Below are positions 1-10,508 of a DNA stretch of 64,000 nucleotides, piece after piece (position 1 is the first letter of the stretch; the number at the start of each line of letters is the position of its first letter). The position numbers were made by a program, and so were the translations under genes. Location: the NCBI GenBank assembly GCA_030161315.1, contig BSQW01000005.1, forward strand, positions 42,376,274-42,440,273, read 5' to 3'. The notes beneath the pieces were generated by a model. The model saw nothing but the letters and a program-made list of their open reading frames with translations. It did not search any database and was not told the origin of the DNA. Source of the stretch: Eutrema japonicum (Eukaryota > Streptophyta > Magnoliopsida > Brassicales > Brassicaceae).

Positions 1-59
1 CGTCTAACACTCGTTCAGGCCAGTCCATGTCCGGATTCCCTACTGGTTCGAGACTCGAA
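1..59 (-). pseudogene. Edge of unrecognised coding exon
   Basis: Read on the minus strand, this edge is an open frame that includes PDMDWPERVLD. It is identical to the start of the longer open exon at 54772-54926, where the frame continues for another 30 codons to a stop. Only the upstream part of the exon lies inside the window here. I do not recognise the family. Confidence 0.35.
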
Positions 60-419
60 AATATTTTTTCAGATTTTTTTTAAAGTAAAATATTTTTGTT
101 TGGAAACAGGGATAAAAAAAGGGAATAATAGATTTCCGGAATATGAATAGACTAAACTTAAAAAATTCATTGTTTGGTCACAAAATAGCACTCTACTCTA
201 ATAGATTAGATATATCCTTATACTATTAGTATTTACATGAAATCCATATAATAGAATGTCAATTTATTGTATCAAGGAAGAAGGCACTACAAGATAAAAG
301 ATTGCCTTCTTACTTGCAACATTTCTGAGTAATGGGGCGGTTATTCGCATCTTAAAACTGAATTCTCAATCTTCGCAACAAATAAGTAAAAACTATAACC
401 CATAAGAGATTCGTCTTAG
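60..419. other. Non-coding sequence before WEB copy A
   Basis: AT-rich sequence with no supported gene. The part from about 275 matches the sequence before the 3' exon of WEB copy B (from about 8480), so it is probably WEB intron sequence, ending in an AG acceptor at 418-419. It also holds a TTTGGAAACAGGGA motif shared with repeats at 5.34 and 6.07 kb. Confidence 0.5.
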
Positions 420-544
420 GAAGGAAATCGCAGCTGTTCATGAATCAGTTGAACAGACGAAGCTGGCGTGTTCTCAAGCCCGAAAAGAAAAATCTGAGAT
501 ATTTGCAGAGAAGGAGATTCAGCAGCAATCGTAAAAAAGCTGGC

Positions 545-1747
545 ATGGAAGAATCTGCCAAGAAAGTACTCGCTTTGAAGAAGGAGTTTGACCCCGAATT
601 CGCAAAAAAGCTTGAAGTGCAGTTGACTGAGACATATAACGAGATCGATGAATCGCAGAAGCAAATGGAGACTGCAAAAGCATCGGATATGGATTCTGTT
701 AATGGTGTGAGTTTGGAGTTGAATGAAGCAAAGGGTTTACTCGAGAAACTTGTGGAAGAAGAGAGGTCTTTGCAAGAGTTAGTGGAATCTCTTAAAGCAG
801 AACTAAAGAATGTGAAGACGGTGCATAGTGAAGTTGAAGCGAAGGAGGCTGAAATTGAATCTATGGCTGGAGATCTTCATATGAAGCTTAGCAAAGGTAA
901 GAGTGAGCTAGAAGAATGTGTTGCAGAAGAATCTAAAGCAAAGGCTGCTTTGGAAGATATGATGTTAACCTTAAATCAGATATCTTCTGAGACAGAAGCT
1001 GCTCGACGAGAAGCTGAGGAAATGCGAAACAAAGCCGAAGAGTTAATGAAGGAAGTGGAAACCGCACATCTCGCACTTGAAGACACAGAGCTAAATTTGA
1101 GAGTTGCTCTAGATGAAGTCGAAGAAGCAAAAGCTGCTGAGACAAAGGCCCTTGAACAGATAAAGTCAATATCTGAAAAAACCAACGCCGCACGTAATTC
1201 GACATCATCTGAGTCTAGAGCTCAGAGCATCACACTGTCTCAGGAGGAGTTTAAGTCTTTGAGCAAGAGAGCTGAGGTATTCGATAAGTTAGCGGATATG
1301 AAAGTGGCGGCTGCATTGGCTCAGGTAGAAGCAGTGAGAGCTAGCGAAAACGAGACACTGAAGAAGTTGGAGACAACACAAGAGGAGATTGAGAAGCTAA
1401 AGACTGCAACACAAGAGGCATTGAAGAAAGCAGCTATGGCTGATGCTGCTAAGAAAGCGGTTGAAGGAGAACTCAGGAGGTGGCGCGAAAGAGATCAGAA
1501 GAAAGCAGAGGAAGTGGCGTTGAGGATTCTTGCAGAAGCAGAGGCGAAGATGTCCGCTGAATCATCACCACAACATCACTACAAAGCTACGAAACAGAAA
1601 CCTATCCATAACAAACTGGAGAAGACGAAAACTTCTGTGGTATCAAAGAAAGTGCTTTTGCCGAATCTAAGTGGAATCTTTAATAGAAAGAAGAATCAAG
1701 TTGAGTGGGGTTCTCCTTCTTATCTCCCTGGAGAGAAACCCTTTTGA
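545..1747 (+). CDS. WEB-family coiled-coil protein, copy A (3' exon, probable pseudogene)
   Basis: A 400-codon open frame from MEESAKK to PGEKPF. It is Glu/Lys/Ala-rich and predicted almost entirely coiled coil, with a basic C-terminal tail. It matches the WEB family (WEAK CHLOROPLAST MOVEMENT UNDER BLUE LIGHT-like, DUF827/WEMBL), closest in memory to Arabidopsis At5g55860. Family members such as WEB1/PMI2 act in chloroplast photorelocation, but no function is shown for this copy. Homologous coding starts at about 420, after an AG acceptor, with EIAAVHESVEQTK; in that frame an extra A and a TAA at 532-534 cut it off. The ATG at 440 opens the downstream frame but its first codons are out of the ancestral frame, so I chose the ATG at 545. 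The N-terminal exons are not in the window. It converges on a DUF295 gene. Confidence 0.75.
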   Translation: MEESAKKVLALKKEFDPEFAKKLEVQLTETYNEIDESQKQMETAKASDMDSVNGVSLELNEAKGLLEKLVEEERSLQELVESLKAELKNVKTVHSEVEAKEAEIESMAGDLHMKLSKGKSELEECVAEESKAKAALEDMMLTLNQISSETEAARREAEEMRNKAEELMKEVETAHLALEDTELNLRVALDEVEEAKAAETKALEQIKSISEKTNAARNSTSSESRAQSITLSQEEFKSLSKRAEVFDKLADMKVAAALAQVEAVRASENETLKKLETTQEEIEKLKTATQEALKKAAMADAAKKAVEGELRRWRERDQKKAEEVALRILAEAEAKMSAESSPQHHYKATKQKPIHNKLEKTKTSVVSKKVLLPNLSGIFNRKKNQVEWGSPSYLPGEKPF

Positions 1748-2041
1748 TGATTTCTTTTTCAAGATTTGAACTTTTGTTGTTGTGAAACAATCAGAAAGTT
1801 GTGTGCGTAAGAAGGTTGTGATTTGTTTTTTTCCTTACATAATAAGCTTCAACATTGAGACAAAAAGACTGAAAGTGAGTTAATTACACTGAGGCCTGAG
1901 CTAACATTTATCAGAAGCTGAGAAGATCAATTCATATATAGTCAAAGAGTCATCATCAACCAAACGATTAATAAAGTAAAGGGACAAATGCAAAATGTCA
2001 TCTCAAAAGAAATACTCTTTTTTTTTTTGGTTCATCAAATC
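1748..2041. other. WEB 3' region between convergent genes
   Basis: Probable 3' UTR of WEB copy A and the gap to the convergent DUF295 gene. Compared with copy B (10040-10508) it lacks an internal block of roughly 100 bp. That block is present in copy B and in the 37.6-kb fragment, so copies A and C share a deletion here. Confidence 0.6.
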
Positions 2042-2788
2042 TTAAAAGAAAGAAGGATATATGTCTGTTACACTAACTGGAGACGGCATTGCGGATGCAT
2101 GACTCAGACGGCATTGCGGATGCATGTCTATATTCTGAGGTGGAACATGGTAAGGAGTCTCGTTTGTATCAAGTACACTGACAATGTGGGATCTAGCCAG
2201 ATGGACAAGTGCGTTTTCGTCAACATCATAGAGCTCGACAATGTTAGGGCACAGGCCAGGAAAGGAACTAGCAGGGACGCAGAAAGGTTCAGACTTTGAG
2301 AGGAAAATGATGAGATCTCCAATGTCTTGAGTGTAAACAGCGTTTCCCTCATCGTCTAGCTTGAACACCATCAAAGCTTTGGTTTCCATTCTCACCGTAC
2401 CACTGGCGGTCTTCTTGTACCACTTAACCAAGAAAGTTTCACCGGTTGTTGTCGACTCCACCAAGTGTTCGCTCGTGAGGCACGAATCCATAAGCTCTCG
2501 TTTGGTCCTGGTCAGCTTGGGAAGGTTTCCAAATCGCAACTTCTGAATCTTTGGTTTGTTGTTTTTTGCGCGGAGATCCCATGATCCAATGAGGTGGCCT
2601 CCAGATCCGGGAATGCGAAACATGTCATCTTTCTTGGAAAACATGACTCTGGAGGAGTAGAAGCAGGGGTTTTCGATCCTGACGTTGGTCCACTTGCTCT
2701 TAGCGGCGGGTCTGCAAAAGCTGAGTTGAGGTCCCAAGAACATGACAGCCACAACACAGTCTTGATCCTCTGGAGAAGATGAGGACAT
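2042..2788 (-). CDS. DUF295 domain protein, copy A (5'-truncated)
   Basis: The frame from MSSSSPEDQDC matches the C-terminal two thirds of plant DUF295 proteins (F-box-associated/organellar DUF295 families), with FLGPQLSFCRPA, KWTNVRIENPCF, YTQDIGDL and CVPASSFPGLCPN. The frame is open upstream of this ATG to about 2935 and encodes YFDDLNP and KRIPLPPL, which is normal domain sequence. The true start is therefore missing, and the N-terminal region expected in full-length proteins is absent. At the C-terminus, copy B stops after PPQNID, whereas here the reading runs on through two 25-bp repeats and adds about 25 unrelated residues. Probably a pseudogene left by duplication. Confidence 0.75.
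   Translation of the reverse strand: MSSSSPEDQDCVVAVMFLGPQLSFCRPAAKSKWTNVRIENPCFYSSRVMFSKKDDMFRIPGSGGHLIGSWDLRAKNNKPKIQKLRFGNLPKLTRTKRELMDSCLTSEHLVESTTTGETFLVKWYKKTASGTVRMETKALMVFKLDDEGNAVYTQDIGDLIIFLSKSEPFCVPASSFPGLCPNIVELYDVDENALVHLARSHIVSVLDTNETPYHVPPQNIDMHPQCRLSHASAMPSPVSVTDIYPSFF
2082..2127. repeat. 25-bp tandem repeat, two units
   Basis: The unit GACGGCATTGCGGATGCATG plus five bases occurs twice here, four times in copy C and once in copy B. Because 25 is not a multiple of three, each added unit shifts the reading frame at the end of the DUF295 gene. Confidence 0.9.
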
Positions 2789-3114
2789 GGCCACGTTGGT
2801 GACAATCTGGGTTTGGCAACGAGGCAGAGTTACAAGAGGAGGCAGCGGGATGCGTTTAGGGTTTGTATCAGATGCAATAGGGTTTAGATCGTCAAAGTAA
2901 AAGTAACAAATGATGCAGAGGAAAAGTAAAAGTTTTCAATTTTTAATAAAGTATTTAAAAAAAAAAAAAAGAATTACGTACGTAAGATAATGAAGAGGAA
3001 AGACGTCAGAAATGGAAAATTTGGGAAAATCATTTGGCACAAATCACCAACGAATCTTTTTATCTTGATCACGCCTTACTAATTTATAAGGTTTTCCCTG
3101 ATTTACTGGCTTAA

Positions 3115-4373
3115 CTAGATTATAACCCGTGCGTCCGCACGGGAATTTTTTTATTTTTTAATCAAAACTAAGATTTAACCCGCGCTAATTATAGCGCGGC
3201 GTAATTTGTTTTTAAATAAATTATTTTGAAATTCACAAAAATTGTTTTTATATTAATTTTACAATATATCTAACTAATGATTATTGATTATAGATAAATT
3301 ATATAATTTATAATAATTTGTTTATTTAACCCGTTTTGCAGTGAACTAAAATATTATTCGGGCTAACCCGCAAAAACTTATAATCTTAAAAATATAACTC
3401 TAATATGCATCGTTAAAAGACTCTAGTTTTTGTGGTTAGTTTACGAAATTTTTTAAAAATATAGTTTTCTTATATCTAACTTTTTATAAAATTAGTAAAA
3501 TATTTTTTCAACTTTTGTTTTGATATATATTAAAATAAAATATAATAAATTATAGTGAAAAATATATCAAGATTTTGAATAGATTTTTTTTTCTTTGAAT
3601 ATATATGAATTGATTATTATTTAAAAATATATAGTATTAAAAATAATTAAGAAATGAAATAATAAATAACCTCTTTAATACAAAATATATACTTTCTATA
3701 TTTTAATCAATAATTTTAAAAGACTATTATATCATTTCCTATTTGTAATTATTTTTAAATAAATTATTTTGAAATTCACAAAAATTGTTTTTATATGAAT
3801 TTTACAATATAGCTAATTAATGATTATAGATAAATTATATAATTTGTAATAATTTGTTTATTTAACCCGTTTTGCAGTGAACTAAAATATTATTCGGGTT
3901 AACTCGCAAAAACTTATAATCTTAAAAACATAACTCTAATATGCATCGTTAAAAGACTCTAGTTTTTGTGGTTAGTTTACGAATTTTTTTAAAAATATAG
4001 TTTTCTTATATCTAACTTTTTATAAAATTAGTAAAATATTTTTTCAACTTTTGTTTTGATATATATTAAAATAAAATATAATAAATTATAATGAAAAATA
4101 TATCAAGATTTTGAATAGATTTTTTTCTTTGAATATATATGAATTGATTATTATTTAAAAATATATAGTATTAAAAATAATTAAGAAATGAAATAATAAA
4201 TAACCTCTTTAATACAAAATATATACTTTCTATATTTTAATCAATAATTTTAAAAGACTACTATATCCTTTCCTATTTCAATTATTCTTTGTTATTTATA
4301 ATGGCATTTCATGTAATAACTTACAAAACAAAGTTTATTTTTAAAAATGTCTTCTTAAATAATATTATAGAGA
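3115..4373 (-). mobile_element. Non-autonomous Helitron (duplication copy A)
   Basis: On the minus strand the element starts with TCTCTATAATATTATTTAAG (5' end at 4373). It ends with the hairpin CCCGTGCGGACGCACGGG (3126-3143) followed by TTATAATCTAG (end at 3115). TC start, CTAG end, terminal GC hairpin and insertion between A and T are all Helitron hallmarks. A second hairpin at 3180-3199 (stem CCGCGCTA) matches the terminal hairpin of the Helitrons at 7670 and 8209, so this may be one element inside another. No Rep/helicase coding is present. Confidence 0.75.
3201..4290. repeat. Tandem duplication of about 536 bp inside the Helitron
   Basis: The block from about 3201 to 3740 recurs from about 3742 to 4290 with a period near 536 bp; for example CCGTTTTGCAGTGAAC is at 3331 and again at 3867. 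Both units share long AT-rich stretches with few differences. The same pair is present in the right duplication copy. Confidence 0.85.
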
Positions 4374-5335
4374 TTTGTAATATAATTTGTGTTTATTTTT
4401 GTGTTTAGATATAACATAATTATTTAGGTGTTTAGATATAATTTGTTTTTGCTAATACGCCCTAGTTAGGAAGTTCAATATGAAAAGTAACGGAAGTTCA
4501 TTATGTTGATATAATCGTATACTAATCCGCCCTAGAACGGGGGTAAGTTTTAATTTTGTTTTATGATGTTTAGTTCTATTTTTTGGACAAAATGTATTTT
4601 GTGGATGTAAAAGTTTGAGATATGTTAACAGTTTTATATTTGGCTATAGAATATATTATATAGTTTTCTAAAATTTTAATCCACAATGAAGACATGCGAC
4701 AAATTTTTATTTGTTTTTTTAATGTTTTCTATTTTATAAGTATATTTTTGGTATGACATGTATGATTCAATATTAGTGATTTTAGCTATCCAAATTTTCC
4801 GACCTGTTTTGTTATATACATTTTCAGTTCTATATTTTATTTTAAATATATTTTAATACCTGAATTATCCATTAGGATTCTTATCAATTGTTTTGTTATT
4901 AATTTACGAATAAAACATAATCATAAATATTTTATATAATCAATATAAATATTATATCATTTTCACCTATAATTCATCATACATATTTTATATTTAAAAT
5001 ATGACCATTATTTTTAATATATGGGTTTTTTTTCAAATAAAATAGTATGGGAAGACGATCTATTTCCCCCAAAAAAATACAATAACATATTTGTTTATCA
5101 TCTGTGTTATTATGAGAATATTATTTAAATTCGAATATTTAGATTAAATCTAAATTAATATATGATTGATTATTTTTGAAGATAATAACTAATTTTCTGA
5201 TTTTTGGTAAATAATCTAACCTATATTTAAGAAAATCTAAAATATTATAAAATAATTTTTTAATTTTCGGAATTAACTTTAAAAAATACATAACCAAAAT
5301 TAAAAGTTATCCACAAAATCCTATGTTGTAAACAA

Positions 5336-5440
5336 AATTATTCTGTTTGGAAACAGGATAATTATCCACAAAAATTGAAAGTTTAAAAGTTATTCATGAT
5401 AGAAATAGTATTAAATGCATTTTTTCTTAGATTAACAATT
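5336..5440. repeat. CTGTTTGGAAACAG hairpin repeat, unit 1
   Basis: About 100 bp built on CTGTTTGGAAACAGG, a 6-bp stem with GG loop, followed by AATTATCCACAAAAATTGAA and a TTAAATGCATTTTTTCTT tail. The same order recurs at 6063-6165 and partly at 95-180. Confidence 0.65.
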
Positions 5441-6062
5441 CCTATATTGTGTGATTCTTAAAATATTAATTATTTTATATATGTAAATAACAAATATTGA
5501 ATCTGTATTATTAACCGAATGTTGTCCATATGCATGATCAAATTTATGGTTGTGCAAATCTAATTAATAATATATTCAGTTTTCAGTTTGAAAAATATTC
5601 AATTATAAATCTGATTGTATTAATAAGATTTAAATTTAGAAGTAAACATATTTTGTTATTAATTCTAACTATTTTGTTTGTAACTATTGATGAAATCTCA
5701 GAAAATCTACATTAAATTCAAAATTTAATATTATCTTTCAAGCAAAATTGTTAATTTTGAATATGTATCATTCAAAATTTTGATTATTAGATTATTTGGC
5801 ATAATCGAAATTCAAAAATTCAAAATAACTAATAATATTTTCGTAACAAAATAATAATAAATTTAAATTATTTTTGAAATATTTAATTTACATATTTTTG
5901 ATATAATCGATTTTATTTATAATTTTAATTATTTAATTTAATTTCTGTCATAGTCTGAATTTTTATAATTACATATTAAAATTAATATATATATAATCAT
6001 ATTAATTAATTAATTAAACTACAATTTAATTGAATCAGATTAATGAAATGAATTTTTAATTG

Positions 6063-6165
6063 AACAGAATTATTCTGTTTGGAAACAGGGATAGTTATCC
6101 ACAAAAATTAAAAGTTTAAAAGTTATCCATAATAAGAATAGTTTTAAATGTATTTTTTCTTGTTT
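6063..6165. repeat. CTGTTTGGAAACAG hairpin repeat, unit 2
   Basis: Same order of motifs as the block at 5336-5440: the CTGTTTGGAAACAGGG hairpin, then TTATCCACAAAAATTAAAAG, then a TTTAAATGTATTTTTTCTTG tail leading into TTTGGTCACAAATTAGCA. The last motif also occurs near 173. Confidence 0.65.
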
Positions 6166-6941
6166 GGTCACAAATTAGCAGTCTGTTTTAATATATTAGA
6201 GATACTATAATTTAGTCATTAAACTCAACTTCCTCTTTAATACTATACTTGAAAATGCATAAAATATCAGCATTGTTTCCATATTAGAGGAGTAGATAAT
6301 ATTCGAGAGTAAACCATGTATATTTTCTTGCGTGTGTATAGTAATATATAAACACAGAAAGAGGAACTCCATTGTTAAATCAAGAAACTTCAGAAAGTGG
6401 AGCTATCAAGGTATTTTTAACTTCTTTTTATATACGCTTTGCTTTAAATATATATAATATAAATATATGTAGTTTTCCATATAATTCCATTTCATTATAT
6501 GTCGTTTGGCGTATAGTTGGATTTGAAATTATGCACAGAAATACTTTTAGGGTTCTGATTATATATCTCGTTGACTTAGCTCCACCATTGTCTTTTCTTC
6601 TGAAACATATATATATCATTCAATTTGTGTGTCGAAGATGATAATTACGGAGGAAGAAAATAACTCCTAGTCCCTTCTATCTATCCAAACCTATAATGTT
6701 GATGAAAGTCTTCAATTGTTGTTACATGACCTCAAAATCAACATGATTGTGTATAGAAACGTTTGTGATTACAAATACTTTTTGTCCACTTGTTGATTTT
6801 TATCAAATAGTTTTCGAGTTTTATTCAGAATAATTGGACGTCGAAACTTCAGTTTGTATAATAATTTGTTCCCGGGTCTTCAACACTAAGATTTTCTCCA
6901 CAAACGCCTCTTAAGTTACTACGCTATCCATTTTTAATACG

Positions 6942-7299
6942 ATCAGAGAGGAAGCGTTGAGTGAGCTCGAATGGGCGAAAATAACTGTTGAAGAGCTTAC
7001 TCGTAAGCTTGAAGCGGTTAATAAATCCAGAGATTCTGCGAATAAAGTGACTGAAGCTGCTAAGAGTCAAACCAGGAAATGTTTCTGTGTCTAGTAGTGA
7101 TGCTCAGGATATGCAACAGTATGGGACGGTCTGTAAGGAACTTGATACCGCAAAGCAAGAGCTGAGAAAAATCCAACAGGTTTCGAATGATATTTCGGAA
7201 ACAAAGACTGCTGCTTTAACCAAAGTAGATGAAGCTAAGGAAGTGACGAAAGTTCATTCTGAGAAGATTGAGAACAAGAGACAAAAGTATGAAACATAA
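6942..7299 (+). pseudogene. WEB-family protein, copy B, 5' exon
   Basis: Encodes EEALSELEWAKITVEELTRK and, after a frameshift, VSVSSSDAQDMQQYGTVCKE, the upstream coiled-coil part of a WEB protein. The first frame reads into a TAG at 7092-7094. The second frame is open before 7080 and continues to a TAA at 7297-7299, so a small deletion has joined two frames near 7070. A family member would normally continue into EIAAV, which lies 1.4 kb downstream at 8710 beyond Helitron sequence and probable intron. The extreme N-terminus is not seen. Pseudogene. Confidence 0.7.
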
Positions 7300-7669
7300 T
7301 TACATTGTGACAACTCTCTTAAAAATATTTCGTTTTATTTATGTTTTTCTTTGTAGGAACTTGTTTTGGCTAATGAGTAATGAGATGACATTGTGACAAC
7401 TCATTTGTTGGAGTGTGATATGGATTCAAAATTGTGGTTGCATACAACGAGCATTGATCAAATTTTTTAGCCAAGTCAAAATTGTGTTTACTTTTGTGGA
7501 GTGTGATATGAATTCAAAATTTTAGATAACTCGGGTGAAATTCAATTAAAAAAAAAAAGATTGTTGTATTGATCAAATCTTTAGCCAAGTCAACCAAAAA
7601 TTGTCATGAACTAAATAACTCACTTTAAGTCAATGCGGCTTTTTTGTTTCCTTCTATTATATAAATATA

Positions 7670-8208
7670 CTAGGACTAAACCGCGCTAATTATAGCGCGT
7701 AAAATTTTTTTTTTAAATAAATTGTTTAAAATTTAAGAAAATTGTTTTTATCTGAATTTTATAATACGACTAACTAATGATTATAGATAAACTGTCAATT
7801 TGTAATAATTTGTGCATTTAACCCGTTTTACATTGAACTAAAATATTTGTGTCTAACTTTTTATAAAATTAGTAAAATATTTTTTAACTTTTGTTTTGAT
7901 ATATATTCAAATAAAATATAATAAATTATAGTGAAAATATAGCAAGATTTTGAATAGATTTTTTTCTTTGAATATATATGGATTGGTTATTATTTTAAAA
8001 TATATAGTATTAAAAATAATTAAGAAATAAATAATAAATAACCACTTTAATACAAAATATATACTTTCCATATTCTAATCAATAATTTTTAAAAACTACT
8101 ATATTATTTCCTATTTCAATTATTCTTTGTTATTTGTAATGGCATTTTATGTAATAACTTATAAAACAAAGTTCCTTTTCAAAAATGTATTCTTAAACAA
8201 TATGCACA
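7670..8208 (-). mobile_element. Helitron remnant
   Basis: A minus-strand 3' terminus: hairpin CGCGCTATAATTAGCGCG (7682-7699) followed by GTTTAGTCCTAG (end at 7670). The body resembles the Helitron at 3201-4290 but is shortened to a single unit. Its 5' TC end is not visible; the sequence runs into the next small element at 8209. Confidence 0.6.
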
Positions 8209-8352
8209 CTAGGACTTAACCCGCGCTAATTATAGCGCGAATAATTTTTTTTTTTTAAATTGCTTTGAAATTTAAGAAAATGGTATTTCATGTAATAACT
8301 TACAAAACAAAGTTTATTTTTAAAAATATCTTATTAAATAATATTATAGAGA
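8209..8352 (-). mobile_element. 144-bp mini-Helitron
   Basis: Minus strand: 5' end TCTCTATAATATTATTTAAT at 8352, 3' hairpin CGCGCTATAATTAGCGCG (8222-8239), end CTAG at 8209. It is flanked by A on one side and T on the other, as expected for Helitron insertion. Both ends match the larger Helitron at 3115-4373, so this is a deletion derivative that kept only the termini. Confidence 0.75.
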
Positions 8353-8709
8353 TTATACACACCAAGTAACCATGCAAATACACAACCAAATGGGTATTGT
8401 AAGCAAATTTCTGAAGAATCACCAAACAACTCTCAACCATACACAACATTCATTTTCATTGTAATTTGTTTATAAACTATCAAGGAAGAAGGCACTACTG
8501 GATAAAAGATTGTCGTCTTACTTGCAACGTTTTCGACTTACATGTATTAAGATCTCACGGTCGTTCCATGGACCTTTGTCTGAAAGAAACTTTTTAGACA
8601 AGAGAAAATTCAACCAGTTCTTATGATATTAATGAGTAATGGGGCGGTTATTCGCATCTTAAAACTGAAGATCTCAATCTTCGCAACAAATAAGTAAAAA
8701 CTATAACAG

Positions 8710-10039
8710 ACGAAGGAAATTGCAGCTGTTCATGAATCAGTTGAACAGACGAAGCTGGCGTGTTCTCAAGCCCGAAAAGAAAAATCTGAGATATTTGCAG
8801 AGAAGGAGATTCAGCAGCAATCGTATAAAGCTGGCATGGAAGAATCTGCCAAGAAATTACTCGCTTTGAAGAAGGAGTTTGACCCCAAATTCGCAAAAAA
8901 GCTTGAAGTGCAGTTGACTGAGACATATAACGAGATCGATGAATCGCAGAAGCAAATGGAGACTGCAAAAGCATCAGATATGGATTCTGTTAATGGTGTG
9001 AGTTTGGAGTTGAATGAAGCAAAGGGTTTACTCGAGAAACTTGTGGAAGAAGAGAGGGTCTTTGCAAGAGTTAGTGAAATCTCTTAAAGCAGAACTGAAG
9101 AATGTGAAGACGGTGCACGGTGAAGTTGAAGCGAAGGAGGCTGAAATTGAATCTATGGCTGGAGATCTTCATATGAAGCTTAGCAAAGGTAAGAGTGAGC
9201 TAGAAGAATGTGTTGCAGAGGAATCTAGAGCAAAGGCTGCTTTGGAAGATATGATGTTAACCTTAAATCAGATATCTTCTGAGACAGAAGCTGCTCGGCG
9301 AGAAGCTGAGGAAATGCGAAACAAAGCCGAAGAGTTAATGAAGGAAGCGGAAACCGCACATCTCGCACTTGAAGACACAGAGCTAAATTTGTGAGTTGCT
9401 CTAGATGAAGTCGAAGAAGCAAAAGCTGCCGAGACAAAGGCCCTTGAACAGATAAAGTCAATGTCTGAAAAAACCAACGCCGCACGTAATTCGATATCAT
9501 CTGAGTCTGGAGCTCAGAGCATCACCCTGTCTCAGGAGGAGTTTAAGTCTTTGAGCAAGAGAGCTGAGGTATTCGATAAGTTAGCGGATATGAAAGTGGC
9601 GGCTGCATTGGCTCAGGTAGAAGCAGTGAGAGCTAGCGAAAACGAGACACTGAAGAAGTTGGAGACAACACAAGAGGAGATTGAGAAGCTAAAGACTGCA
9701 ACACAAGAGGCATTGAAGAAAGCAGCTATGGCTGATGCTGCTAAGAAAGCGGTTGAAGGAGAACTCAGGAGGTGGCGCGAAAGAGATCAGAAGAAAGCAG
9801 AGGAAGTGGCGTTGAGGATTCTTGCAGAAGCCGAGGCGAAGATGTCCGCTGAATCATCACCACAACATCACTACAAAGCTACGAAACAGAAACCTATCCA
9901 TAACAAACTGGAGAAGACGAAAACTTCTGTGGTATCAAAGAAAGTGCTTTTGCCGAATCTAAGTGGAATCTTTAATAGAAAGAAGAATCAAGTTGAGTGG
10001 GGTTCTCCTTCTTATCTCCCTGGAGAGAAACCCTTCTGA
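8710..10039 (+). pseudogene. WEB-family protein, copy B, 3' exon
   Basis: Begins EIAAVHESVEQTKLACSQAR after an AG acceptor and continues in frame through QQQSYKAGMEESAKK. This is the only copy in which the Tyr codon (TAT, 8824-8826) survives. It is then broken by one extra G in the GAGAGGG run near 9055, which shifts the frame, and by TGA at 9392-9394 where copies A and C have AGA. Downstream the frame is open again to PGEKPF at 10039. Protein identity to copies A and C is very high on both sides of the lesions, so inactivation looks recent. Same coiled-coil architecture as copy A. Confidence 0.8.
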
Positions 10040-10508
10040 TGATTTATTTTTCAAGATTTGAACTTTTGTTGTTGGGAAACAATCAGAAAGTTGTGTGCTT
10101 AAGAAGGTTGTGGTTTGAGATCAGAAGCAGTTGCAGCTTTTGGTCTATAATGTGAGAAACTGGTTTGTTGCTGTAAATTGGATCAAAGCGATTTAGGTTG
10201 TTGTCTTGTTTTGGCTCTTTGTTGTGTGAATGATTTGTTTTTTCCCTTACATAATAAGCTTCAACATTGAGACAAAAAGATTGAAAGTGAGCTAATTACA
10301 ATGAGGCCTGAGCTAACATTTATCAGAAGCTGAGAAGATCAATTCATATATAGTCAAGGAGTCATCATTTAATAAAGTAAAGGGACAAATGCAATGTCAT
10401 CTCAAAAGAAATACTCTTTTTGGTTCATCAAATCTTAAAAGAAAGAAGGATATATGTCTGTTACATTAACTGGAGACGGCATTGCGGATGCATGAGTCAG
10501 ACAAAATA
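10040..10508. other. WEB copy B 3' region
   Basis: Probable 3' UTR and intergenic gap. It keeps the block near 10115-10235 (with TCTATAATGTGAGAAACTGG and GGATCAAAGCGATTTAGG) that is missing from copies A and C but present in the fragment at 37.9 kb. This is therefore the ancestral arrangement. Confidence 0.6.

Larger units (their letters stand above)
4374..6940. other. AT-rich spacer without a supported gene
   Basis: Very AT-rich sequence with only short chance frames. It contains two related blocks at 5336-5440 and 6063-6165, described separately. It lies upstream of WEB copy B and may include its promoter, but I see no convincing promoter element. Confidence 0.5.
7300..8709. other. WEB copy B intron region with Helitron insertions
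   Basis: Lies between the 5' and 3' coding parts of WEB copy B and ends in an AG acceptor at 8708-8709. It holds two Helitron 3' ends (7670, 8209) and no coding sequence of its own. The stretch from about 8478 matches the sequence before the 3' exon of WEB copy A. Confidence 0.55.
1..9046. repeat. Segmental duplication, left copy
   Basis: Positions 1-9046 match 54867-64000 in the same orientation, base for base over long stretches. The offset starts at 54866, rises to about 54970 and returns to 54954 because of a few small indels. The unit holds WEB copy A, DUF295 copy A, a Helitron, an AT-rich spacer, the WEB copy B 5' exon, Helitron remnants and the start of the WEB copy B 3' exon. Both copies are cut by the window edges, so the true length is unknown. 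Identity looks close to 99 percent by eye; it was not computed. Confidence 0.95.

Noticed and set aside
44..60. GGTTCGAGACTCG resembling a tRNA T-arm
   Set aside because: No D-arm, anticodon arm or acceptor stem fits around it, and the stretch reads as coding on the minus strand.
933..1208. Minus-strand frames inside the WEB copies (also at 9225-9500 and 55798-56073)
   Set aside because: They are antisense shadows of the Glu/Lys-rich coiled-coil frame and change with it in every copy; no domain.
5530..5715. Small AT-rich frames in the spacer (also 6372-6641 and their right-hand duplicates)
   Set aside because: Conserved only because the whole segment is duplicated; composition is that of AT-rich non-coding DNA.
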